Below, one piece after another: positions 1 to 8,828 of a stretch of DNA of 64,000 nt. Every line of letters begins with the position of its first letter. Position 1 is the first letter of the stretch. The notes under the pieces are model-generated. The model was not told the DNA's origin and did no database searches. It saw only the letters and a list, made by a program, of their open reading frames with translations. Source of the stretch: Pelomonas nitida (GTDB lineage: Bacteria > Pseudomonadota > Gammaproteobacteria > Burkholderiales > Burkholderiaceae_C); the NCBI RefSeq assembly GCF_043555975.1, contig NZ_JBIGIA010000004.1:280693-344692 (forward strand), read 5' to 3'. Made by a program: the position numbers and the translations under genes.

Positions 1-623
1 GTGGGCGTGGCGCGCTCGATGCGGCGGCGTAGCCGGTAGATGGTGGCTGACAGGCCGTCGTCGGCCTCGCCGTCGGGGGCCTCGCGGCCCAGACGGTTCA
101 ACAGCGCCTCGCGCGTGACCGGTTCGCCGCCGGCCTGGGCAAAGCATTCGAGCAGCTGTCGGTCGGCCTCGCTGAGCTGGATGCGCGTGCCGTCGGGAAC
201 GATGAGTTCACCGCTGAGGCGGTCGAGCTTCCAGGCGGCTTCAGCGGCGGTGGGCTTGGCGACGCGGCGCTGCACGGCGGCAATGGCCAGCGAGATCTGC
301 TCGAACTGCACGGGCTTGACGAGGTACATGTCGGCGCCGGCCGTGATGACCTCGCGGAACACCTCGGGGCCCAGCCGGCCCGACACGACGACGACACCGG
401 CGTCGGAGCGGCGGCGCAGGATCTTGATCAGCTCCACGCCGTTGACGCCGGGCAGCATCAGGTCTACGAGGTAGAAGTCAAACGAGAACGCGTCGGGCGC
501 GGCCAGCAACGCGTTGCTGTCGTCGAAACGGCTGACCGCGATACCCTGCTCCAGCAGGTACTGAGCCAGAAACTCCGAGTACTCGGCATCGTCATCGATC
601 AGGGCGAGGGTCTTGGGTTGCAT
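1..623 (-). CDS. OmpR-type response regulator, 3' end outside the window
   Basis: I translated this by hand because the gene runs off the left edge. The first 207 residues are visible. Residues 1-120 form a receiver domain: an acidic cluster (IDDDAE) near residue 10, a likely phospho-acceptor Asp54 in VDLMLP, Ser81 after four valines, and Lys103 in LVKPV. Residues about 130-207 look like a winged-helix output domain of the OmpR type, ending in the YRLRRRIE recognition region typical of that fold. It should be a DNA-binding transcription factor controlled by a sensor kinase. No kinase gene is adjacent on the visible side. The start ATG at 623 is the only one before the receiver. The extreme C-terminus is missing because of the window edge, not because of mutation. 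Confidence 0.85.
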   Translation of the reverse strand, partial: MQPKTLALIDDDAEYSEFLAQYLLEQGIAVSRFDDSNALLAAPDAFSFDFYLVDLMLPGVNGVELIKILRRRSDAGVVVVSGRLGPEVFREVITAGADMYLVKPVQFEQISLAIAAVQRRVAKPTAAEAAWKLDRLSGELIVPDGTRIQLSEADRQLLECFAQAGGEPVTREALLNRLGREAPDGEADDGLSATIYRLRRRIERATP

Positions 624-781
624 GGTGGCAGGCACGTGAGCAACCGTGAAGTTTGCCGCATGATTGCGGCGTCAGGTGAGGTGGAATCGGCAACTCTTCG
701 CCCATTTTGCAAGCCGATGTATGCCAAATCATTGACGCGGCGATCGACTCATGAGAAACCCTCGGTGCCAGGAGACAGACG

Positions 782-1135
782 ATGAGCGATGCCACACAAG
801 ATGACAGCGACGACGCCGAACTGGTCTGGGTTCTCCCCGGACATCGGGCGCCGCCCGCAGAGGCGCTGCGGCGCATTCAGGCCGTGTGCGCCGGCTGGCC
901 GGACCTCCACGCCGCCATGCTGGTGGCGCTGGCCACCCATCAGGAGTTGCCGCGCGAGATGCTGGCGGCGGCGATCAAGCAGTTCCGCCCCGACCTGGAG
1001 GTCTACTCGCGGGAGGATGTTGTCAGCTTGCTGACAGCCATCTGGAACGGCGGCAAGAGCGGCTTCGATGCCGTGCTTCGCACGCGGGCCAATTCGCCCA
1101 AGCGCAGCGGCAGCCTGTCCTGGCTCAAGGAATGA
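782..1135 (+). CDS. hypothetical protein, 117 aa
   Basis: I do not recognise this protein. It starts with an acidic stretch (residues 4-12, mostly D, Q and E) and is otherwise predicted helical, with no signal peptide, membrane segment or Cys pair. A good ribosome-binding site (AGGAGA) sits just before the ATG at 782. It is divergent from the response regulator gene at 1-623, and the two share the 158-nt region between them, so regulation by that factor is possible but untested. It converges on the DUF1415 gene with a 31-nt gap. Codon use matches its neighbours, which supports it being a real gene. Confidence 0.6.
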   Translation: MSDATQDDSDDAELVWVLPGHRAPPAEALRRIQAVCAGWPDLHAAMLVALATHQELPREMLAAAIKQFRPDLEVYSREDVVSLLTAIWNGGKSGFDAVLRTRANSPKRSGSLSWLKE

Positions 1136-1166
1136 CGGGGCGCCTGGGCTGCACACCGCGTGCGGC

Positions 1167-1715
1167 TCAGCGGCCGGTCTTGAGCCCCAGGGCGCGCCAG
1201 CCGTCGATGCCCAGCTTGTCCAGCGTTTCGAGGTTGTTCTCGTAGATCGCGGCGGTGTCGGGCATGGACTCGACGGCGCGCTCGATGCTCTCCTCGCGCA
1301 GCAGGTGCAGCGTGGGGTAGGGCGAGCGGTTGCTGTAGTTGCCGATGTCGTCGAGCTCGCTGCCGTCGAACTGGTAGTCGGGGTGGAAGTCGGCGATCTG
1401 CAGGATGCCGTCGAGCTTGAGCTCTTCCACCAGCGCATCGGCGGCGTCGAGGAAGTCGTTGAACGCCAGGAAGTCGGTCAGCACGCCGGGGTGGATGAGC
1501 AGCGTGGTGTCGACCTCCAGCGGGTCGGCGCGATTCAGCGCCAGCAGTTCGCGGGCCAGGTCCTTCAGCAACTGCTCGAGCTCGGTGGCGTCGCTGACGA
1601 CATAGCGGATGCGTTCGTTGACGTGCACCGACTTCGCGAACGGGCACAGGTTCAGGCCGATGACGGCCTTGACGACCCAGTCGCGGGTGTCGGTGATGAC
1701 TTGTTCTTGGTTCAT
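1167..1715 (-). CDS. DUF1415 family protein
   Basis: This 182-residue protein matches the DUF1415 family, which is widespread in proteobacteria and has no established function. The diagnostic NLCPFAK segment lies near residue 23. Other conserved features are HPGVL and the NYSNRSPYP/LHLLREESI block. It is likely cytoplasmic, with no signal peptide or membrane segment. I chose the ATG at 1715 (MNQEQ). The open frame extends further upstream, but that extension reads through an interspersed repeat (1738-1845) and has no family resemblance. Confidence 0.85.
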   Translation of the reverse strand: MNQEQVITDTRDWVVKAVIGLNLCPFAKSVHVNERIRYVVSDATELEQLLKDLARELLALNRADPLEVDTTLLIHPGVLTDFLAFNDFLDAADALVEELKLDGILQIADFHPDYQFDGSELDDIGNYSNRSPYPTLHLLREESIERAVESMPDTAAIYENNLETLDKLGIDGWRALGLKTGR

Positions 1716-1737
1716 TTCATGTGTCCTTCGGTGTTGC

Positions 1738-1845
1738 GGGCCGAGCACAGGGCCGCGCCCAAGCCGGCCCGTCAGGCGATGTGCTCGCAGCGCGATGCCG
1801 CGAGCATCGCCGTCCCCTCGGGGGACCGGCCAGACGCGCCCGCGT
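1738..1845 (-). repeat. interspersed intergenic repeat, copy A
   Basis: Read on the minus strand this segment has a CCCCGAGGGG core, a GGCGATG/CATCGC pair, and then GGGCCGGCTTGGGCG followed by GGCCC. The same succession of blocks occurs at 47412-47530 in the plus orientation. Shorter relatives with the CCCC-GA-GGGG core and a GGGGCGGCCCGGCG end occur at 27624-27692 and 49615-49680. It fills the gap between the M20 peptidase and DUF1415 genes. Boundaries are approximate. Repeats of this look are common in Burkholderiales intergenic regions (recalled, not searched). Confidence 0.55.
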
Positions 1846-3051
1846 TCAGCGGGGCTCGGCTGGGCGAGGGGCCAACCAAGCCTCAGCCATCCTGACCCAC
1901 ATCGAGCCGCCGAGGGGAATGAGGTCGTCGTTGAAGTCGTAGCTGGGGTTGTGCAGCGTGCAGGGGCCCATGCCATGGCCGCCGCTGCGGTGTTCGCCGT
2001 CGCCGTTGCCGATGAGGAAGTAGCAGCCGGGTTTGTCCAGCAGGTAGTAGCTGAAGTCCTCGGCGCCCATGGTGGGCTCGAACTCCTGCACGTTGTCGGC
2101 GCCGACCATGTCGGTCAGCACGCGGCGCACGAACTCGGTCTCTGCCGCGTGGTTGATGGTGGGCGGGTAGTTGCGGTGGAACTCGAACTCGGCCGTCAGC
2201 TCGAAGGCGCCGGCCAGCTGCTCGGTCATGTCCTTCATGCGGCGCTCCAGCAGGTCCAGCAACTCCAGCGTGAAGGTGCGCACGGTGCCTTCCAGCACGA
2301 CCGAGTCGGGCACGACGTTGGTCGCCTCGCCGGCATGGATCATCGTCACGGAGATCACACCCGGGTCGATGGGCCGCTTGTTGCGGCTGACGATGGTCTG
2401 GAAGGCCGTGACGAGCTGGCAGGCGGCCGGCACCGGGTCCAGCCCCAGGTGGGGCATGGCGGCGTGCGAGCCCTTGCCCTTGAGCGTGATCTTGAATTCG
2501 TTGCTGCTGGCGAACACCGGGCCGCTCTTCAGCGCGAACTGGCCGGCCTTCATGCCTGGCCAGTTGTGGGCGCCGAACATGGCCTCCATCGGGAACTTCT
2601 CGAACAGGCCGTCCTTGATCATCTCGCGGGCGCCGCCGCCGCCTTCCTCGGCGGGCTGGAACACGAGGTAGACCGTGCCGTCGAAGTTGCGGTGCGTGGC
2701 CAGGTGCTTGGCGGCGGCCAGCAGCATGGCGGTGTGGCCATCGTGGCCGCAGGCGTGCATGCGGCCCAGGTAGCTGCTGGCGTGCGGGAACTGGTTCCGC
2801 TCGGTCATCGGTAGCGCGTCGATGTCGGCGCGCAGGCCGACGGCGCGGTCCGACGTGCCGGCCTTGACGATGCCGACGACGCCGGTGGTGCCCAGGCCCC
2901 GGTGGACGGGGATGCCCCAGTCGGTCAATGCCTGCGCGATGACGTCGGCGGTGCGCTGCTCGTGGAAGCAGAGTTCGGGGTGCTTGTGCAGGTCGCGGCG
3001 GATGGCCGTGAGGGCTGGGGCGTCGGCGAGGATGGATTCGATGAGCTTCAT
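1846..3051 (-). CDS. M20 family amidohydrolase (hippurate hydrolase-like)
   Basis: This 401-residue metal-dependent amidohydrolase belongs to the M20D group, whose members hydrolyse N-acylated or aromatic amino-acid amides. Metal-site motifs are intact: HACGHDGH near residue 100, the PAEEGGGG pair, an HNWPG histidine, and the C-terminal GAEDFSYY segment. The length is normal and there is no signal peptide, so it is cytoplasmic. Exact substrate specificity (hippurate, IAA-amino acid or other) cannot be read from the sequence. The DUF1415 gene follows on the same strand after 130 nt holding a repeat, so the two need not be one operon. Confidence 0.88.
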   Translation of the reverse strand: MKLIESILADAPALTAIRRDLHKHPELCFHEQRTADVIAQALTDWGIPVHRGLGTTGVVGIVKAGTSDRAVGLRADIDALPMTERNQFPHASSYLGRMHACGHDGHTAMLLAAAKHLATHRNFDGTVYLVFQPAEEGGGGAREMIKDGLFEKFPMEAMFGAHNWPGMKAGQFALKSGPVFASSNEFKITLKGKGSHAAMPHLGLDPVPAACQLVTAFQTIVSRNKRPIDPGVISVTMIHAGEATNVVPDSVVLEGTVRTFTLELLDLLERRMKDMTEQLAGAFELTAEFEFHRNYPPTINHAAETEFVRRVLTDMVGADNVQEFEPTMGAEDFSYYLLDKPGCYFLIGNGDGEHRSGGHGMGPCTLHNPSYDFNDDLIPLGGSMWVRMAEAWLAPRPAEPR

Positions 3052-3100
3052 GGCAGCGTGACTTCAGGCTCGGTAAGAGGGGGAGTTTAGGATTCGGGCC

Positions 3101-3412
3101 GTGAACATGCGTCGTATCGCCCGAAGCTGGCTGTTGTGGCTGGCCCTGCTGCTGCCCATCGCCCAGGCGATGGCGGGCATGCACGCGATCTCGCACCTGG
3201 ACGACCGGCCCGACGACGGGCTGGTGGATCTCGTCCACTGCGACCTCTGCCTGACGGCGGCGCATCTGGCCGCGGGCGCCCCGGCCGCCGAGCCGCCGGC
3301 GCTGGCGGCCTGCCCGGCCGTGCACGCCGCGCCCAGCGTGGCGCGTTTCGCACCCGCCCGGGTCGTCAGCCTGGGCCTGCCGCCGGCGCGCGCGCCGCCT
3401 GCTTCCGCCTGA
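3101..3412 (+). CDS. small exported Cys protein (DUF2946-like) upstream of the TonB receptor
   Basis: This 103-residue protein has a clear N-terminal signal or anchor sequence (RR, then LLWLALLLPIAQAMA) and a VHCDLC motif near residue 47, then a Pro/Ala-rich tail. Its size, signal sequence and HC..C motif resemble DUF2946-type proteins, which often sit beside TonB receptors or metal-handling genes. This is an inference, not a confident family match. The frame begins with GTG at 3101; an in-frame ATG at 3107 is an equally possible start. The receptor gene starts 67 nt downstream on the same strand, so co-transcription is likely. Two Cys and several His residues would suit metal binding. Confidence 0.6.
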   Translation: MNMRRIARSWLLWLALLLPIAQAMAGMHAISHLDDRPDDGLVDLVHCDLCLTAAHLAAGAPAAEPPALAACPAVHAAPSVARFAPARVVSLGLPPARAPPASA

Positions 3413-3479
3413 ACCTCAAGCCTTCCCGTGCCCTGCTGACAGGGCGCGGGTGTTTGCGTTTTCTCGTGGAAGTTTCCTC

Positions 3480-5471
3480 ATGCGTTCCTTTGCCCTGGCG
3501 CCGCTGGCCGCCGCCTGCCTGTCTGTTTTCGTCACTCCCTCCCAGGCCGATCCGGCCGAATCGCTCGACAAGGTCGTCGTCACCGGCAACCCCTTGAAGA
3601 GCCAGGTGCTGGCCCAGCCCAGCGATTCGCTGTCCGGCGACCAACTCGTGCTGACCCGCGCGGCCAACCTGGGCGACACGCTGCAGGGCCTGCCCGGCGT
3701 GGCGGCCACCAACTTCGGCCCCAACGCCAGCCGGCCCAGCATCCGCGGGCTGGATGGCGACCGGGTGCGCATCCTCAGCAACTCCGGCGCGTCGGTGGAT
3801 GCGTCCAACCTCAGCTTCGACCACGGCGTGGCCATCGACCCGCTGGTCATCGACAAGGTCGAGGTGCTGCGCGGCGCGGCGGCGCTGCTGTACGGCGGCA
3901 ATGCGGTGGGCGGCGTCGTCAACACGCTGGACAACCGCATCCCGCGCACGCTGATCCAGGGCCTGAGCGGCGCGGCCGAGGTGCGCCTGGGCGGCGCCAG
4001 CAACGACAAGAGCGGCGCCGTGGTGCTGGACGGCGGCTCCGGCCAGCCCAACGCGGGTGTCGGCTGGCATGTGGACCTCGCCGGCCGCGACGCCGACGAC
4101 CAGCGCGCGCCGCGTTTCGACAGCGAGGGTGAGAGCCGCACCAGCGTGCGCAACTCCGCCGCGCGCAGCCACGGCGGGGCGGTGGGCGGCTCGGTGTTCT
4201 TCCAGGGCGGCTATGCGGGTGTGTCGGTGGATGACTTCCACACCAACTACGGCACGACGGCCGAGGAAGACGTGACCATCCGCATGCAGCGCCAGCGTCT
4301 GGCGACGTCGGGCGAATGGGCCACGACGGACGGCCCCGTCCACCGCATCAGCTGGCAAGCCAGCCGCAACCGCTACGAGCACACCGAGATGGAGGGAGCG
4401 GAGGTGGGCACCACCTTCAAGAGCACCGGCACCGACGGGCGGCTGGAGGTGGAGCACGCGGCCGTTTCGACGCCATGGGGCCCGGTCAAGGGTCTGGTGG
4501 GCCTGCAGACCGAGTCACTGGACTTCTCGGCGCTGGGTGAAGAGGCCTTCGTGCCCAGCACGCGCACACGCAATACCGGCGTGTTCGTGCTGGAGCAGGC
4601 CCGCCTGGGTGGCGTGGACTGGTCGGCCGGCGCCCGCACCGAGCACGTGACGGTGGACTCCGACGGCGGTGACCGCTTCGGCCCGGCCCAGTCGCGTCGC
4701 TTCAGTCCCCTCAGCCTGGCGTTCAGCGGCGTGCTGCCACTGAGCCCGGCCTGGAGCGTCAGCGCCAACCTCAACCGTACGCAGCGCGCGCCGGCCTATT
4801 ACGAGCTGTTCGCCAACGGTCTGCACGTGGCCAGCGCGGCCTTCGAGGTCGGCGACGCCAATCTGGGCCTGGAGCGCTCCAAGGGTGCGGACCTCGGCCT
4901 GAAGTGGGAGGGCGACGGCAGCCATGTGCACGTCAACGTCTACGAGACGCGTTTTTCCAACTACATCGCGCTGCAGGCCACCGGTGCCGAGGCCGACAAC
5001 GACGGCGAGGCCGTGCCGGTCTACGCCTTCCAGGCCGTGCCGGCGCGCTTGCGTGGCGTCGAGTTCGAGGGCCGGTGGCAACTGCATCCGTCCGTCGCGC
5101 TGCTGAGCCAGCTGGATGCCGTGCGCGGCGAAAACACGCAGACCGGCGAGCCGCTGCCGCGCCTGGCGCCGCTGCGCGCCATGCTGGGCGTTGAAGCGCG
5201 GCAGGGCGACTGGTCGGGTGCGCTGGAATGGCGCGGCGCGGCACGCCAGACGCGCGTGGCCCAGTTCGACACCGCCACGGCCGGTTACGGCACGGTCAGG
5301 CTGAGCCTGGCCCGCCAGCTGCACTGGGACAAGGTCGACGCACTCTGGTATCTCAAGCTCGACAACCTCGGCAACAAGCTGGCCTACAACGCGACGGCGG
5401 TGCCGACCATCCGCGATCTGTCGCCCCAACCGGGCCGCGCGGTCAGCACGGGTCTGCAGTTACGTTTTTGA
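3480..5471 (+). CDS. TonB-dependent outer-membrane receptor, ZnuD-like
   Basis: This 663-residue receptor has a signal peptide (residues 1-23, cleavage after SQA), then a plug domain with the signature FGPNASRPSIRGLDGDR, SFDHGVAIDPL and the EVLRGAAALLYGGNAVGGVVN region. It ends in a 22-strand-type barrel with a terminal aromatic (LQLRF). This plug pattern is the one seen in the ZnuD zinc/haem-type receptors of Neisseria and relatives. The His-rich external loops of neisserial ZnuD are not evident here, so the ligand is uncertain. I chose the ATG at 3480 because GGAAG lies upstream at good spacing and the signal peptide starts there. It acts in the outer membrane and draws energy from TonB-ExbB-ExbD, which are not in the window. 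Confidence 0.85.
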   Translation: MRSFALAPLAAACLSVFVTPSQADPAESLDKVVVTGNPLKSQVLAQPSDSLSGDQLVLTRAANLGDTLQGLPGVAATNFGPNASRPSIRGLDGDRVRILSNSGASVDASNLSFDHGVAIDPLVIDKVEVLRGAAALLYGGNAVGGVVNTLDNRIPRTLIQGLSGAAEVRLGGASNDKSGAVVLDGGSGQPNAGVGWHVDLAGRDADDQRAPRFDSEGESRTSVRNSAARSHGGAVGGSVFFQGGYAGVSVDDFHTNYGTTAEEDVTIRMQRQRLATSGEWATTDGPVHRISWQASRNRYEHTEMEGAEVGTTFKSTGTDGRLEVEHAAVSTPWGPVKGLVGLQTESLDFSALGEEAFVPSTRTRNTGVFVLEQARLGGVDWSAGARTEHVTVDSDGGDRFGPAQSRRFSPLSLAFSGVLPLSPAWSVSANLNRTQRAPAYYELFANGLHVASAAFEVGDANLGLERSKGADLGLKWEGDGSHVHVNVYETRFSNYIALQATGAEADNDGEAVPVYAFQAVPARLRGVEFEGRWQLHPSVALLSQLDAVRGENTQTGEPLPRLAPLRAMLGVEARQGDWSGALEWRGAARQTRVAQFDTATAGYGTVRLSLARQLHWDKVDALWYLKLDNLGNKLAYNATAVPTIRDLSPQPGRAVSTGLQLRF

Positions 5472-5625
5472 TCAGACGCTGAATGATCGGCGACACCCGG
5501 TATAACCGTGGTGCGCCGATGCGCCAGCCTTGGGTTTGCATGCACTGCGGCAGGGCTGGTGTGCACCAGGGCCGGCATGTCCGGTGGGTGCGGAATTTGC
5601 ATCGGTGCTCAGGAGAGGAGCAACG

Positions 5626-7059
5626 ATGCAGACCGCTTTCGACGAAATGAACGCAGCGGGGCCCGTCACCCGCGCCCACTACGACGCCTATGCCCGCTGG
5701 CTGGCGGAGCAGCCCGAGTCGCTGATGCGCGAACGGCGCGAACAGGCGGAGCTGATCTTCCGCCGCGTGGGTATCACCTTCGCGGTCTATGGCGACAAGG
5801 ATTCGGGCGAGGGCACCGAGCGCCTCATCCCCTTCGACCTGATCCCGCGGGTCATTCCGGCGGCCGAATGGACCGCCATGCAGGCCGGCCTGGCGCAGCG
5901 CGTGACGGCGCTGAACCGCTTCATCCACGACGTCTATCACGACCAGGAGATCCTGAAGGCCGGCATCGTGCCGGCCGACGAGATCCTGAAGAACACGCAG
6001 TTCCGCAAGGAGATGATGGGCGTGGACGTGCCCGGCGGCGTCTACAGCCACATCGCTGGGGTGGACATCGTGCGCGCCGGCCATGCCGACGGCAGCGGCC
6101 ACTACTACGTGCTGGAAGACAACCTGCGCGTGCCCAGTGGCGTGAGCTACATGCTCGAGAACCGCAAGATGATGATGCGGCTCTTCCCCGAGCTGTTCGT
6201 GCAGCACCGCATCGCGCCGGTGGCCCATTACCCCGACCTGCTGCTGGACACGCTGCGCAGCGTGGCGCCGCCCGGCGTGGCCGACCCCACCGTCGTCGTC
6301 ATGACGCCGGGCATGTACAACTCGGCCTATTTCGAGCACGCCTTCCTGGCGCAGCAGATGGGCGTGGAGCTCGTCGAGGGTCAGGACTTGTTCGTCGACG
6401 GCGGCTTCGTCTACATGCGCACCACGCGCGGCCCCAAGCGCGTGGACGTGATCTACCGCCGCATCGACGACGACTTCCTCGACCCGCAGGTCTTCCGCGC
6501 CGACTCGCAACTGGGCTGCGCGGGGCTGGTGAACGCCTACAAGGCCGGCAAGGTCACGCTGAGCAACGCCATCGGCACGGGTATCGCGGACGACAAGTCC
6601 ATCTACCCCTATGTGCCGAAGATGATCGAGTTCTACCTCGGCGAGAAGCCCATCCTGCAGAACGTGCCCACCTACGTCTGCCGCGAGAAGGAAGACCTGG
6701 CCTACACGCTGGCGCATCTGGGCGAGCTGGTCGTGAAGGAGGTGCATGGCGCTGGCGGCTACGGCATGTTGGTCGGGCCGGCGGCCACCAAGGCCGAGAT
6801 CGAGGCCTTCCGGGCGCGCCTCGTCGCGAACCCGGGCAACTACATCGCGCAGCCGACGCTGTCACTGTCCACCTGCCCGACCTTCGTCGAAAGCGGCGTG
6901 GCTCCCCGTCACATTGACCTGCGACCCTTCGTGCTGTCGGGCTCGACGGTGCGCATGGTGCCGGGCGGGCTGACGCGCGTGGCGTTGAAGGAGGGATCGC
7001 TCGTGGTCAATAGCAGCCAGGGCGGCGGGACCAAGGACACCTGGGTGTTGGAGGACTGA
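5626..7059 (+). CDS. circularly permuted ATP-grasp protein (COG2308 type), module A
   Basis: This 477-residue protein belongs to the circularly permuted ATP-grasp family often encoded with alpha-E and transglutaminase proteins. Recognisable family blocks are YGDKDSGEGTERLIPFD, LEDNLRVPSGVSYMLENR, the TPGMYNSAYFEHAFLA segment, KVTLSNAIGTGIADDKSIY and the C-terminal VPGGLTRVA. ATP-grasp enzymes join a carboxylate to an amine at the cost of ATP; published genome analysis of amidoligases predicted peptide or protein-tag synthesis for this group, but the substrate is unknown. I chose the ATG at 5626 because AGGAGAGGAG lies just upstream. The protein is paralogous to residues 1-560 of the product of 16842-19517. 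Confidence 0.9.
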   Translation: MQTAFDEMNAAGPVTRAHYDAYARWLAEQPESLMRERREQAELIFRRVGITFAVYGDKDSGEGTERLIPFDLIPRVIPAAEWTAMQAGLAQRVTALNRFIHDVYHDQEILKAGIVPADEILKNTQFRKEMMGVDVPGGVYSHIAGVDIVRAGHADGSGHYYVLEDNLRVPSGVSYMLENRKMMMRLFPELFVQHRIAPVAHYPDLLLDTLRSVAPPGVADPTVVVMTPGMYNSAYFEHAFLAQQMGVELVEGQDLFVDGGFVYMRTTRGPKRVDVIYRRIDDDFLDPQVFRADSQLGCAGLVNAYKAGKVTLSNAIGTGIADDKSIYPYVPKMIEFYLGEKPILQNVPTYVCREKEDLAYTLAHLGELVVKEVHGAGGYGMLVGPAATKAEIEAFRARLVANPGNYIAQPTLSLSTCPTFVESGVAPRHIDLRPFVLSGSTVRMVPGGLTRVALKEGSLVVNSSQGGGTKDTWVLED

Positions 7060-7106
7060 CGCGATGCAATGGAAGCCTGAACGTATTTTTTTCGGGTGCG
7101 ATGAGC

Positions 7107-7346
7107 TCAGTCGTCGTGATCGCCCAAAACACCTCCTGAACAAAACCACGGCGCTCCGGAATCTGCCGGATCAGCGCGTTGATCCGCGCGTTTGCGCGAC
7201 TTGGCGTAGATCCAGACGAAGAGAGCAAGGAGACACAACGAGAAAACCAGCGGCATGAGCAGCGATGCGATCCGGTTGGGTGATCTGGCGTCCGAGAAGT
7301 GGTATGCGACGCCGCCCACGGCAATGATGATGAACAGGGATCTCAT
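7107..7346 (-). CDS. possible small membrane protein, 79 aa
   Basis: On the strand opposite to the flanking ATP-grasp and alpha-E genes there is a frame whose product starts with a hydrophobic helix (MRSLFIIIAVGGVAY), has a short polar loop, then a second hydrophobic helix (LLMPLVFSLCLLALFVWIY), then a KSRKR positive patch and a polar tail. Two clean transmembrane segments followed by a positive-inside cluster are unlikely in a chance frame. The start ATG at 7346 has no strong ribosome-binding site, and the tail after residue 60 looks unstructured. No family is recognised. It fills most of the 400-nt gap between its neighbours. Confidence 0.45.
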   Translation of the reverse strand: MRSLFIIIAVGGVAYHFSDARSPNRIASLLMPLVFSLCLLALFVWIYAKSRKRADQRADPADSGAPWFCSGGVLGDHDD

Positions 7347-7459
7347 GACTTTCACGTCCACATTTCGCCAGCCGATTCTGTTTGCGCGACAAGCCCTGTC
7401 CGCCCATCGGCCTACGTCAATTTTCACGGGCTCTGCAGCAGGCGATCAGGAGTTGTCTT

Positions 7460-8419
7460 ATGTTGTCTAGGACCGCTGACCATCTGTTTTGGCTGAGCCG
7501 CTACATCGAGCGGGCCGAAAACACGGCGCGCATGCTGGACATCGCCTACCAGACCTCGCTGCAACCCCAGTCGGCCGACGAGTCGCTGCAGACCTGGCGC
7601 AGCCTGGTGTCGATCTCCGAGTTGAATGGCCTGTACGGCGCCAAGTACTCGGTGATCAACGCCCGCAACGTCATGGAGTTCATGGTGGCCGACGAGAACA
7701 ACCTCTCGTCCATCTTCAACTGCCTGCGTGCGGCGCGCGAGAACGCCCGTGCGGTGCGGGGCTCTCTGACCACCGAGGTCTGGGAGACGATGAACCAGAC
7801 CTGGCTGGAGTTCCGCCGCCTGCTGCGCGAAGGGGCGCTGGCGCGCGACCCGTCGCAGCTGTTCGAGTGGGTGAAGTACCGCTCGCACCTGTCGCGCGGC
7901 GTGACGGTGGGCACGATGCTGCAAGACGAGGCCTTCCACTTCATCCGCATCGGCTCCTTCCTGGAGCGCGCCGACAACACCGCGCGGCTGCTGGACGTGA
8001 AGTTCTATCGCCAGGAGCAGGCTCAGGTGGACGCAGACGATGCGGGGCACGACACCGCGCGCGACTTCTACTACTGGTCGGCCGTGCTGCGCTCGGTGTC
8101 GGGGTTCGAGATCTACCGCAAGGTCTACAGCAATGTCATCCAGCCCGACAAGGTGGCCGAGCTGATGATCCTGCGCTCGGACATGCCGCGCTCGCTGTCG
8201 CACTGCATCACGCGCATGCATGCGAACCTCAAGCGTGTGGCGAACCCGCAGTCGGCGGAGACGCTGCGGCGCGCCGGTCGGTTGGAGGCCGGGCTGGCCT
8301 TCGGGCGCATCGACGAGATCCTGGCGGAAGGGTTGCATCCTTTCCTGGACCGTTTCCTCGCCGAGGTGGCGGATCTCGGTGCGCGGATCAGCCAGGACTT
8401 CCTGGTGCCTTCGGCTTGA
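7460..8419 (+). CDS. alpha-E domain protein, module A
   Basis: This 319-residue protein is an all-helical alpha-E family member (COG2307). The N-terminal signature TADHLFWLSRYIERAENTAR is intact, as is the central FHFIRIGSFLERADNTARLLD repeat of that motif. The function of alpha-E is unknown; its constant association with circularly permuted ATP-grasp proteins suggests a partner or substrate-binding role. I chose the ATG at 7460 (MLSRTADH) with AGGAG just upstream. It follows the ATP-grasp gene by 400 nt on the same strand. It is paralogous to the C-terminal third of the fused protein at 16842-19517, which begins SRAAENLFWLGRYTERAENSAR. Confidence 0.9.
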   Translation: MLSRTADHLFWLSRYIERAENTARMLDIAYQTSLQPQSADESLQTWRSLVSISELNGLYGAKYSVINARNVMEFMVADENNLSSIFNCLRAARENARAVRGSLTTEVWETMNQTWLEFRRLLREGALARDPSQLFEWVKYRSHLSRGVTVGTMLQDEAFHFIRIGSFLERADNTARLLDVKFYRQEQAQVDADDAGHDTARDFYYWSAVLRSVSGFEIYRKVYSNVIQPDKVAELMILRSDMPRSLSHCITRMHANLKRVANPQSAETLRRAGRLEAGLAFGRIDEILAEGLHPFLDRFLAEVADLGARISQDFLVPSA

Positions 8420-8470
8420 GGGCTGGTGATGGGGGAGGCGTTGCCGGCAGCTCCAACGTTCGTTGCCTCG

Positions 8471-8675
8471 TGCCGGGAATTCGCCCCGGCGGGCGACCTA
8501 CTTTTTGAGCGACCAAAAAGTAGGCAAAAAGTCGCCCCCGATCCGCCCGGCCCTTTGCTTCGCAGCGGGCTGCCCTGTGCTGCTCAGGCCTTGCGGGCCC
8601 GCGCAAAACTCGCTTCGCTACGCTGCGCTCAAACAGTTGCGCGGAGTCAGTGCTTGAAGCGTGCTGCGCACGCGC
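8471..8675 (+). repeat. left arm of a large inverted-repeat pair
   Basis: The arm begins GCCGGGAATTCGCCCCGG and GGGCGACCTAC, followed by a perfect 10-bp stem with an 8-nt loop (8497-8524), then AAAGTAGGCAAA, a GC-rich stretch, CTCGCTTCG blocks and a GAGTCAGTGCTTGAAGC end. The same order of blocks occurs in inverted orientation at 8829-9042. The two arms differ at many positions, so they are diverged copies, not a recent duplication. There is no protein frame with family resemblance in the 685-nt gap between the alpha-E and DUF2126 genes. Arm boundaries are estimated by eye. Confidence 0.75.
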
Positions 8676-8828
8676 CCGCCAGCCCTTGCGCTGCTCGGCG
8701 GGCTCAGAGGGGGGGTGATGGAATGGCCGGCGCCAGCCGGCTTATGGGTTTGGCTGTCGGCTGTTTCGGCTGTTCGGCTGTTTCGGGTCTTCCCCTTCAA
8801 AACCGCCGAGAAGCGCAGAGGGCCAGGG

